A stretch of 64,000 nucleotides of DNA from Microglena sp. YARC (lineage: Eukaryota; Chlorophyta; Chlorophyceae; Chlamydomonadales; Chlamydomonadaceae). Shown piece by piece: positions 55,091 through 64,000 of the stretch (position 1 is its first letter; the number at the start of each line of letters is the position of its first letter). The position numbers and the translations under genes are program-made. Under the pieces are notes generated by a model. That model made no database searches. It was not told where the DNA came from and saw only the letters and a list, made by a program, of their open reading frames with translations. The stretch lies in NCBI GenBank assembly GCA_022414725.1, contig CM039462.1, positions 128,796,363 to 128,860,362 on the forward strand. Direction: 5' to 3'.

Positions 55091-56593
55091 ATTTTTTTTT
55101 TTTCTTTTTTTTTTACATAGGGAGGAACCAGGAAAGGGAACATCTGATAAAACCTAGCCCTATGTGACCAAGGAAGAAAAACCAAAGAAGAAGACTAGAG
55201 GACATGGACCAAAAACCCGCTAAGACAAAAGATCCGAAGACAAAAGACGAAAAGACTAGGGGACAAAAGAACGAGGAACACAAACTAGTTACTAGGAGGA
55301 CAAAGGACAAAGGGCCTTCCGAGCACCACCCCCACCTCCAAGCAACACTGTTCCCCCAACCAACAAAACACCACTGTAACCTCCAAGAAGCAACACAGAA
55401 AAAGAAGGAAAGGCATGCACGCAAAGGTCTTGCTGATCTAAGATTAAAACACTGCAGGGCATCACTCCTGTAACAGGCTAGTGCATCAGGGCATCACTCC
55501 TTTAGCAACCAGCACAGACTCTTAGCAGCCTTGTAACATGTCGCTAGGTCACCCATGCAGATCAGCAAGCTCTGCAAAGACGACCAGAACGCGGCATGCC
55601 TACAGTTCAAAGGTAGCAGAAACAAGGTAACAAAAAACTATGTAGCTCCTAAGTAAGTCTCCTGAACCTGCAGACGCAAGATACAACACGGTACAGGGCA
55701 TCACTCCTATAACGGTCCAGTGCATCAGGGCATCACTCCATCAGCAGACCGGCGTGCCAACTCAGCTGTCAAGTAGCATGCCACTTCTTCTCCAATGCAG
55801 GCCAGCAAGCTCTGTAAGGAAGAAGACCAAAGCAGGCATGCTACTAATAAACAAGTCCAGGAAAAGCAAACAAAAAAACAGTCTTTAGGGCTAGACCAGC
55901 AGATCCACCGCCAAAAACTACTATCCAGCCCTCTAGGGCAGCAAAAAGCTAAGACAAACTGTATCGCTATGGTTTCCAACCAATGTCACACTCAAGGATC
56001 GGTAAGTCTCTAATAAGAATACAAGAAGATGCTGGCCAATGCAGACCTTCAAAAGGAGACCTGCTAACTGAGAATTCAAGAAAGAGGGAAAGAGTCTCAG
56101 CAGCACAACACCTGTATGAGGCAAAAAAACACTAAAAATAGCGCGAAAAAAGGACCTCCAGCTCCAATTGTCGCCTCAAAGCTTCGTCTACTAGGTATCT
56201 GAGCAGCTGACATGAAGGAGCAGGGATGAGAGGGAGGAGATGGAGGATTCTGAGAGGCAAGAGGAAGTGGGTGGGTCTCGGAAGAAGGGAATCAGGAGAG
56301 AGCTGCTTCTGAAGTACTAAGGATGGGGGTCGGGTGGTCCCGAATTAACTTGAAGAGAACAGCCTGCCCCCCTCCAGTAGGCTGACCTCCTAAGCTGACC
56401 TCTGGAGGGGGCAGAGTAGCGGATTAGACTGCATGAGCGTCTGTAACACTCAAATGGGGCACTGAGCAGCTCCCATAGCCGCGAAATTGCAGTCGCTCCA
56501 GCCGAATTGGCCGAAGCAGCTTCGCAGCAAAGTCATAAGGCGGCCGGAGAGCAGACATTGCTAGGGCGAAAAAAGGACCTCCAGCTCCAATTT
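55091..56593 (-). mobile_element. Composite E+B retroposon (minus strand), left arm of inverted pair
   Basis: T-run near 55091-55113, B body to 56140, a full E unit 56146-56568 and 23 bp of a second E unit (56569-56591). It ends abruptly at the telomere-repeat tract. Mirror-image copies lie at 56814-59030. Confidence 0.88.
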
Positions 56594-56656
56594 TTTAGGG
56601 TTTAGGGTTTAGGGTTTAGGGTTTAGGGTTTAGGGTTTAGGGTTTAGGGTTTAGGG
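56594..56656 (+). repeat. Interstitial telomere repeat (TTTAGGG)9
   Basis: Nine perfect copies of the plant-type telomere heptamer. A degenerate TTCAGGG and CTTAGGT follow, then CTAAACCCTA in the opposite sense (56671-56680). It lies exactly where a truncated minus-strand E unit stops and before a satellite F fragment. Confidence 0.97.
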
Positions 56657-56679
56657 TTCAGGGCTTAGGTCTAAACCCT

Positions 56680-56810
56680 ACATGACAGCAGATGGGGGGC
56701 AACACGTGTCTCCAAGAACATGCAACGCAAACACAGGTTGGTACATGACAGTAGTACCCCGGCCCTCTCATATAAATGCATCTCAACCCCCCCTACCCCT
56801 GAAGCTTCTT
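56680..56810 (+). repeat. Satellite F fragment between inverted E+B copies
   Basis: Matches the F unit around GACAGCAGATGGGGGGCAAC and CATATAAATGCATCTCAACC. It bridges the telomere tract and the plus-strand E units. Confidence 0.82.
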
Positions 56811-56813
56811 CCG

Positions 56814-59030
56814 AGCCCCACCCACTTCCTCCTGCCTCTCAGAATCCTCCATCTCCTCCCTCTCATCCCTGCTCCTTCATGTCAGCTGCTGAGATATCTA
56901 GTAGACGAAGCTTTAAGGCGACAATTGGAGGTGGAGGTCCTTTTTTCGCCCTAGCAATGTCTGCTCTCAGGCCGCCTTCTAACTTTGCTGCGAAGCTGCT
57001 TCGGCCAATTCGGCTGGAGCGACTGCAATTTCGCGGCTATGGGAGCTGCTCAGTGCCCCATTTGAGTGTTACAGCCGCTCATGCGGTCTAATCCGCTACT
57101 CTGCCCCCTCCAGAGGTCAGCATAAGAGGTCAGCCTACTGGAGGGGGGCAGGCTATTCTCTTCAAGTTAATTTGGGACCACCCGACCCCCATCCTTAGTA
57201 CTTCAGAAGCAGCTCTCTCCTGATTCCCTTCTTCCGAGCCCCACCCACTTCCTCCTTCCTCTCAGAATCCTCCATCTCCTCCCTCTCATCCCTGCTCCTT
57301 CATGTCAGCTGCTGAGATACCTAGTAGACGAAGCTTTAAGGCGACAATTGGAGCTGGAGGTCCTTTTTTCGCCCTAGCAATGTCTGCTCTCCGGCCGCCT
57401 TATAACTTTGCTGCGAAGCTGCTTCGGCCAATTTTTCGTGTTTTTTGGCCTTAGACAGGTGTTGTCCTGTTGAGACTCATTCCCTCTTTCTTTAATTCTC
57501 AGTCAGCAGGTCTCCTTTTGAAGGTCTGCATTGGTCAGCATCTTCTTGTTCTCTAATTAGAGACTTGCCGATCCTGGAGTGTGACATTGGTTGGAAACCA
57601 TAGCGATACAGTTTGTCTTAGCATTTTGCTGCCCTAGAGGGCTGGATAGTAGTTTTTGGGGGTGGATCTGCTGCTCCTGCCCTGAAGACTGTTTTTGTTT
57701 GCTTTTTCCCGGACCTGTTTATCAGTAGCATGCCCTGCTTTGGTCTTCTTCCTTACAGAGCTTGCTGGTCTGCATTGGAGAAGAAGTGGCATGCTACTTG
57801 ACAGCTGAGCTGGCACGCCGGTCTGCTGATGGAGTGATGCCCTGATGCACTGGACTGTTATAGGAGTGATGCCCTGTACCGTGTTGTTTCTTGCGTCTGC
57901 AGGTTCAGGAGGCTTACTTAGGAGCTACATAGTTTTTGTTACCTTGTTTCCGCCTCTAACGACCATGGCAGGGAGCTTGTCTGCCGTGGTCAACAGGGGT
58001 AGTGGTGAATGTTCGTTTGGTCGTGGGTTGGTATCTCTCACCAACCCTAAGTGCGCCTACTTTGCATATTCTAGGAGTGGCACCACCATTCGAACTGAAT
58101 CCTCCGTGTCGCTGGTTTGTGTCGGGAGACCCACCTCCTGGGGTGAAAGTCCTTTCACAACTAAAAAAAAAAAAAAAAAAAAAAAAAAAACGCTACCTTT
58201 GAACCGTAGACATGCCGCGTTTGGTTGTCTTTGCAGAGCTTGCTGATTTGCATCGGCGACCTAGTGGCTTGATACTAGGCTGCTGATAGACTGCGCTGAA
58301 ATGCTAATGGAGTGATGCCCTGATGCACAGGCTACCGGTTTATTTGCTAGCTGCTTTAGTGCGCCTTTAAGGTTTTTCCTTGCTGGTCAGTGGATCTTGT
58401 GGGGGTTCTACCCTTTCACCGTCCAGGACGTTTTCTAAGGAGTTTGATTTGCTTCTGTAGACTTTTTTTTAGTTACCTTGTTAGTGTTAGCTTTGGCCCT
58501 GTCTTGTTTTTTGTTGCATGCCGCGCTCTGGTCGTCTTTGCAGAGCTTGCTGATCTGCATGGGTGACCTAGCGACATGTTACTAGGCTGCTGAGAGTATG
58601 TGCTGGTTTGCTAAAGGAGTGATGCCCTGATGCACTGGCCTGTTACAGGAGTGATGCCCTGCAGTGTTTTAATCTTAGATCAGCAAGACCTTCGGGTGCA
58701 TGCCTTTCCTTCTTTTTCTGTGTTGCTCTTGGAGTTTACAGTGGTGTTTTGTTGGTTGGGGAGGAACAGTGTTGCTTGGAGGTGGGGGTGGTGCTCGGAA
58801 GGCCCTTTGTCCTTTGTCCTCCTAGTAACTAGTTTGTGTTCCTCGTTCTTTTGTCCCCTAGTCTTTTCGTCTTTTGTCTTCGGATCTTTTGTCTTAGCGG
58901 TTTTTTTGGTCCATGTCCTCTAGTCTTCTTCTTTGGTTTTTCTTCCTCGGTCACATAGGGCTAGGTTTTATCAGATGTTCCCTTTCCTGGTTCCTCCCTA
59001 TGTAAAAAAAAAAAAAAAAAAAAAAAAAAA
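56814..59030 (+). mobile_element. Composite E+B retroposon (plus strand), most complete copy
   Basis: Partial E (56814-56947), full E (56948-57370), a short E start (57371-57432), then the B body (57433-59003) and poly-A (59004-59030). An A element interrupts B at 57950-58190. B contains three related modules, each with GCAGAGCTTGCTG or a close variant and GAGTGATGCCCTGATGCAC (about 57728-57873, 58210-58330 and 58517-58662). No coding capacity is visible, so it depends on another element's machinery. Confidence 0.87.
57950..58190 (+). mobile_element. Family A retroposon, 5'-truncated, inside B
   Basis: The last 210 bp of family A plus A-tail (58163-58190). The uninterrupted B sequence at 63100-63125 shows the insertion site in TTGTTACCTTGTTTC/GCTACC. 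Confidence 0.9.
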
Positions 59031-59860
59031 CACAACATGCTAAGCGGGGAGCAGCAGTCGGCTAAGGGTGCCCCTTCTCCAATTCGTTGCTCCCCGCTCA
59101 GCATGTTGTGCTCTCTTGTTTCCACCTGTGTGACACAGACACACATAGCATACATGCACACAAAATAATGCATCACATGTGCATACGCAGAGTTACTCCC
59201 TCTGCTGCTGCCCTCTGCTTGGCATGCCTTGTAGTCCTGCTTCCATACATGACAGCAGATGGGGGGCAACAAGTGTCTCCAAGAACATGCAACACAAACA
59301 CAGGCTGGTACATGACAGTAGTACCCCAGCCCACTCATATAAATGCAACTCACCCCCCCCTACCCCTTCAGCACAAGATGCTAATAAGTGGGGAGCAGCA
59401 GTCGGCTAAGGGTGCCCCTTCTCCAGTTGCTCCCCGCTCAGCATGTTGTGCTCTCTTCTTTCCACCTGTGCAACACAGACACACATAGCATACATGCACA
59501 CAAAATAATGCATCACATGTGAATACACAGAGTGACTCCCTCTGCTGCTGCCCTCCGCTTGGCATGCCTTGTAGTCCTGCTTCCACCTGTGCAACAGAGA
59601 CCCACATCCATTTTTTTTATTTATTTTTTTACATAGGGAGGAACCAGGAAAGGGAACATCTGATAAAACCTAGCCCTATGTGACCGAGGAAGAAAAAACA
59701 AAGATGAAGATTAGAGGACATGGACCAAAAGTCCGCTAAGACAAAAGATGTGCTACCATCCATGATATCAGATGGGGGGCAACACGTGTCTCCAAGGACA
59801 TGCAACACAAACGCAGGCTGGTACACGTAGTAGTACTCCCGGCCCACTCATATAAATGCA

Positions 59861-59891
<31 letters not shown>

Positions 59892-60010
59892 TGCCCCCCC
59901 TATCCCCCTTCAGCGCAACATGCTAAGCGGGAGCAGCAGAGGGCTAAGGGTGCGCTCAGCATGTTGTGCTCTCTTGTTTCCACCTGTGCAACGCAGACAC
60001 ACATACCATG
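59031..60010 (+). repeat. Satellite F array, block 2
   Basis: About two and a half F units (CATGCCTTGTAGTCC near 59223 and 59562, period about 339 bp). The array is interrupted by a B tail (59611-59748) and contains a C-run of about 30 bases (59862-59891). The sequence resumes after the B tail with TGCTACCATCCATG, as in the intact unit. Confidence 0.82.
59611..59748 (-). mobile_element. Family B 3' tail
   Basis: An A-rich tail (with interspersed A/T) and about 115 bp of the B 3' end, on the minus strand. It is inserted in satellite F between CCACATCCA and TGTGCTACC. Confidence 0.88.
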
Positions 60011-60161
60011 TATTCACAAAAAACAAGGCGTCCCGGAACTTCATCCCTAGTTTCCCAGCCCCCCCGTCCCTAAACACCAAATTCAACAGCCACTACCAAG
60101 TTGAGCCATGCTTGCACACCAGGCAGGCCAGCACCATAAGCATCTGCTCCTCTGGAATCAG

Positions 60162-60194
60162 TTAGGAACGCTCCCCTCGAATCCGCCTAGCGAG
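60162..60194 (-). pseudogene. Orphan histone H3 last exon
   Basis: Minus strand TTATTTGCAG acceptor followed by an exon encoding [10 protein letters not shown] and a stop, the C-terminal helix end of histone H3. It has the same exon boundary as the gene at 17249-17281 ([10 protein letters not shown]). No partner exon (KRVTIMPKD) is visible in the 270 bp upstream, where a LINE C tail then intervenes, nor beyond it to 64000. It is either the end of a gene disrupted by retroposons or a duplicated exon fragment. Confidence 0.75.
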
Positions 60195-60462
60195 CTGCAA
60201 ATAAAGAGGGTGGGCAAATTTGAGAGTGAGCGTCTTAGTTTTTGTGCTTAGTGAGAGCTAAAGACAAAGTAGTGGGTAACAGGCTATATTATATATTCCC
60301 TGCCTACAGTACCTTAGTGGCTGCCACTACCACCCACTGCGCTGTAGAAAGTGCTTCAAGAGCACTCACATGGGCTACAGCTAGCGGGTGGTCGTCGCCT
60401 GCCTTCTGGGACAAGGAAGGAAAAAATATAACTCTAGTCATGGGTGACAGGCTATATATATA

Positions 60463-61349
60463 TTTTTTTTTTTTTTTTACAAAGGGGGGAACCAGGAAAA
60501 AGGCGCAACTGATAAAACCCTAGCCCTTTGTGACCAAGGAGAAAGACCAAAGAAAAAGACAAGAACGGCTAAGGGACAGCTAAGGGACGACACCACCTGG
60601 GCGACGTAAGGGACAAAGGAGGAGGGAACAGAAGACAAACAAACCAGAGAGGCAAGGAAGAAGCCAAAAACAGGAAGCCAAGAGAAGGGGCTAGGACTAC
60701 TAAGAAAAAAAAACCTATGAAGGGGGGGGCCATAACATTGCAACCTCTAACAGTCGCCGGATCAGAAGACAGAAAGAGGAGATGCAAACTAAGGAGGACT
60801 AAAAGGAAAACTATGCGAGAAACTAAGAGAAAAAGGGGGGGAGGGGGGGGGGGGGGGGGACTAAGGAGGCAACTGAGGAGGAAACTAAGGAGGCAACTAA
60901 GGGTGGAAACTGAACTAGGGGAAGCAACTAAGGGAGAAAACTGCAAAAACAAGCCTAAAGCAGGGAGGCAACCAGAAAAGAAGAGAGACAACTGGAAGCA
61001 AAGCGAAAACCTAAAAGACTGGTCTGGGCATGTACAACAGGAATGAAGACAGAGACAGTATCAAGATCTAGATCTTGATCTGGATCTTAGCGCAGATCTG
61101 GACCTTGATCTTGGTCCAGATCTAGCCCCAGATCTGGAACGCTGTCGAGTGCTGTGTCCAAATCTGGAACCTGATCCTGATCTGGGGCAGGGTCTTGATC
61201 TTGGGCTTGGGCTGGATCTAGGTAAGGGTCAAGATCGGGGCCTAGAGCTGGGGCTTGGGCTGGACCTAGGTCAGGGTCTAGATCAGGGTCTAGAGCTCGG
61301 GAATGGGCTGGGTCTGGGTCAGGGTCTAGAGCAAGGTCTAGATCTGGGT
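60463..61349 (-). mobile_element. LINE C 3' end, 5'-truncated
   Basis: T-run 60463-60478, LINE C 3' UTR with a G-run (about 60840-60859), then acidic-repeat coding sequence on the minus strand to 61349. It is highly similar to 26234-27140. Confidence 0.9.
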
Positions 61350-61376
61350 AATCACATTGTTTTCAGCCGACTTTTT

Positions 61377-62030
61377 CCAACTTTCTCAACTCCGATATTT
61401 TTCGGCTTTCGCATCTTTCGCGCAGCTTCTTGAGCTTCGCAACCACCTTCAATTCGTTGCGGGGCGTGCGGCATGCACTTGGGCGACTTTTCACTCCTCT
61501 GGCCAATCTCAACTTCGACAGCCTTTCTCTCCCTCTTCCCTCTATACGTTTCTGTGTTCTTGTGCTCGTCTTGAAGCTCTCAAAGGAGACGCATCTGCCT
61601 ATACCTTTTTCTTTTGATCGAGGCTCGTTTTTACGAAAACGCCAGGTCAACACCTTTCCCCTCAGCTTGTTAGCCTCTGGCCATCTTTCAGCACCTTTCA
61701 GCACCTCCAACTTTCTCAACTCCGATATTTTTCAGCTTCCGCATCTTTCGCGCAGCTTCTTGAGCTTCGCAACCACCATCAATTCGTTGCGGGGCGTGCG
61801 GCATGCACCTGGACGACTTTTCACTCCTCTGGCCGACCTCAACTTCGACAGCCTTTTTCTCACTCTTCCCTCAATACGTCACAGTGTTCTTGTGCTCGTC
61901 TTCAAGCTCTCAAGCCGCTCAGTGTGCGAATTGTCCTTCTTGATACTCTCTGCTTCCCCCTTCAGCCCTGCAATAGCAGCAGTGTCTCAGCCAGCCTGGT
62001 CTGACACTCGAGTTTCCCCACACTTTCGGC
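61377..62030 (+). repeat. 330-bp tandem duplication with a long open frame
   Basis: Two copies of a 330-bp unit (CTTTCTCAACTCCGATATTT at 61381 and 61711). Because 330 is a multiple of three, one plus frame is open for 282 codons (61430-62278). It encodes Ser/Leu/Phe-rich repeats (NSLRGVRHALGRLFTP) before running into an E unit. No family is recognised, and coding is doubtful. Confidence 0.8.
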
Positions 62031-62193
62031 CCTTCCTTCTTTGCATGGGAGTCAATCCTACACCTGGTATACTTCTCCCAGCCCCTTTCAGCTATCATGG
62101 CCTCTTCTGTTCCTTCTCTCTGACAGCCTCATGCAGCTTCCCCCCATGGCTCAGCACATGCTTAGAAGATCCCAATGGACCACTGATGGATAT

Positions 62194-63624
62194 GACTTTG
62201 CTGCGAAGCTGCTTCGGCCAATTCGGCTGGAGCGACTGCAATTTCGCGGCTATGGGAGCTGCTCAGTGCCCCATTTGAGTGTTACAGACGCTCATGCAGT
62301 CTAATCCGCTACTCTGCCCCCTCCAGAGGTCAGCTTAGGAGGTCAGCCTACTGGAGGGGGGCAGGCTATTCTCTTCAAGTTAATTCGGGACCACCCGACC
62401 CCCATCCTTAGTACTTCAGAAGCAGCTCTCTCCTGATTCCCTTCTTCCGAGCCCCACCCACTTCCTCCTGCCTCTCAGAATCCTCCATCTCCTCCCTCTC
62501 ATCCCTGCTCCTTCATTTCAGCTGCTCAGATACCTAGTAGACGAAGCTTTGAGGCGACAATTGGAGCTGGAGGTCCTTTTTTCGCGCTATTTTTAGTGTT
62601 TTTTTGCCTCATACAGGTGTTGTGCTGCTGAGACTCTTTCCCTCTTTCTTGAATTCTCAGTTAGCAGGTCTCCTTTTGAAGGTCTGCATTGGCCAGCATC
62701 TTCTTGTATTCTTATTAGAGACTTACCGATCCTTGAGTGTGACATTGGTTGGAAACCATAGCGATACAGTTTGTCTTAGCTTTTTGCTGCCCTAGAGGGC
62801 TGGATAGTAGTTTTTGGCGGTGGATCTGCTGGTCTAGCCCTAAAGACTGTTTTTTGTTTGCTTTTTCCTGGACTTGTTTATTAGTAGCATGCCCTGCTTT
62901 GGTCTTCTTCCTTACAGAGCTGGCTGGCGTGCATTGGAGAAGAAGTGGCATGCTACTTGACAGCTGAGTTGGCACGCCGGTCTGCTGATGGAGTGATGCC
63001 CTGATGCGCTGGACCGTTATAGGAGTGATGCCCCGTACCGTGTTGTATCTTGCGTCTGCAGGTTCAGGAGACTTACTTAGGAGCTACATAGTTTTTGTTA
63101 CCTTGTTTCTGCTACCTTTGAACTGTAGGCATGCCGCGTTCTGGTCGTCTTTGCAGAGCTTGCTGATCTGCATGGGTGACCTAGCGACATGTTACAAGGC
63201 TGCTAAGAGTCTGTGCTGGTTGCTAAAGGAGTGATGCCCTGATGCACTAGCCTGTTACAGGAGTGATGCCCTGCAGTGTTTTAATCTTAGATCAGCAAGA
63301 CCTTTGCGTGCATGCCTTTCCTTCTTTTTCTGTGTTGCTCTTGGAGGTTACAGTGGTGTTTTGTTGGTTGGGGAGGAACAGTGTTGCTTGGAGGTGGGGG
63401 TGGTGCTCGGAAGGCCCTTTGTCCTTTGTCCTCCCTAGTAACTAGTTTGTGTTCCTCGTTCTTTTGTCCCCTAGTCTTTTCGTCTTTGTCTTCGGATCTT
63501 TTGTCTTAGCGGTTTTTTTGGTCCATGTCCTCTAGTCTTCTTCTTTGGTTTTTCTTCCTTGGTCACATAGGGCTAGGTTTTATCAGATGTTCCCTTTCCT
63601 GGTTAAAAAAAAAAAAAAAAAAAA
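62194..63624 (+). mobile_element. Composite E+B retroposon (plus strand)
   Basis: A partial E unit (62194-62586) runs directly into the B body (62587-63604) and A-tail (63605-63624). Compared with other copies, the last dozen bases before the tail (CCTCCCTATGT) are missing, and one internal module is absent (the piece seen at 58210-58516). Confidence 0.88.
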
Positions 63625-64000
63625 CTGATGTGCGAGACATCCCCCAGACTCTACAGCAAGCCCCATGGATGACCAGCTCCCAAGTCTCGCACATCCTTCC
63701 ATGCCCGCACACCTTCTTACTGGAAGTAGGTAAAGCAGCAGTTGAGCACCAAGAGCTGCCAGCCTTTCTCACCTTCCTCCTCCAGTACTTCACCCCCCTT
63801 CTCCATGGTATGCCGCCAATGGGCGATGCGGTCCCATGCAAAAGCTTATTGGTGCATCGTCCTTGCACCCACTGGCCGATATTATGCTGACCTTTCCAGG
63901 CGGCTATCTCATTCTGGCAACTTCACTGTGGAGTGGGGACAGCGACAGATCCTCATCCCCCTATCCTCTGCTCCTCCCCCTCTCCCCTCTTCACACCGCC
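63625..64000. other. Unassigned sequence at the right edge
   Basis: Several plus frames are open to or near the edge (for example HTFLLEVGKAAVEHQELPAF), with coding-like composition but no motif I recognise. It may be the start of another element or a host exon cut by the window end. Confidence 0.3.

Noticed and set aside
56594..56656. A true chromosome end
   Set aside because: Only nine repeats, and element sequence continues for more than 7 kb on the far side.

Overview
This window is a eukaryotic, repeat-dominated segment with no complete ordinary host gene. The plant-type telomere motif (TTTAGGG), the plant-style L1 LINE, the mix of Ty1/copia and Ty3/gypsy elements, and a LINE with the unusual domain set of the Dualen/RandI clade (known from green algae) all point to the green lineage. 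A streptophyte (charophyte) alga such as Chara would fit, but that is inference. Almost every coding region is a piece of a transposable element, and most carry frameshifts, so the protein calls below describe domains rather than working genes.

The left third (1 to about 22.5 kb) is one minus-strand Ty3/gypsy element split by later insertions. In its own 5'->3' order it has gag (22451-21588, then 14803-12830), a protease (12551-11585), a 151-bp tandem expansion, reverse transcriptase (8707-7718, then 773-42) and RNase H running to the left edge. It is split by a candidate 6.8-kb terminal-inverted-repeat DNA element (14804-21585), a fragment of satellite-like unit E, a retroposon of family A (itself hit by family B), and a 6.9-kb Ty1/copia element with identical 324-bp LTRs and a 5-bp target duplication. 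The TIR element carries satellites and exons of an intron-containing histone H3-like gene.

The middle (23.5-48.1 kb) is a second nest. A minus-strand L1-type LINE ('LINE C') can be followed in coding order from its endonuclease (48123-46574) through two linker pieces (34428-34310, 31953-31797) into reverse transcriptase (26074-25118, 23607-23556). Inserted in it are a 12.1-kb Dualen-like LINE (34442-46560, 13-bp target duplication), a composite E+B retroposon (31954-34309), a copia LTR with 5-bp duplications that has itself swallowed another LINE C copy, and a plus-strand LINE C tail.

The Dualen-like element is the main discovery. It shows a papain-fold cysteine-protease signature, an AP-type endonuclease, reverse transcriptase, RNase H, a CCHC knuckle and a PD-(D/E)XK-like C-terminal domain in one element.

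The right part (48-64 kb) holds LINE C tails, a TGTAAAC-rich minisatellite, a roughly 337-bp satellite (F) cut by poly-A retroposons, an interstitial telomere tract lying between two inverted E+B retroposons, an orphan histone H3 last exon, and poly-C tracts.

Family labels A, B, C, E, F and T are my own. A is a poly-A retroposon with a tRNA-like T arm. B is the body and 3' end of a non-coding poly-A retroposon. E is the roughly 425-bp monomer that sits, often in tandem, at the 5' side of B. LINE C is the probable driver of B, because the two share a 3' tail.
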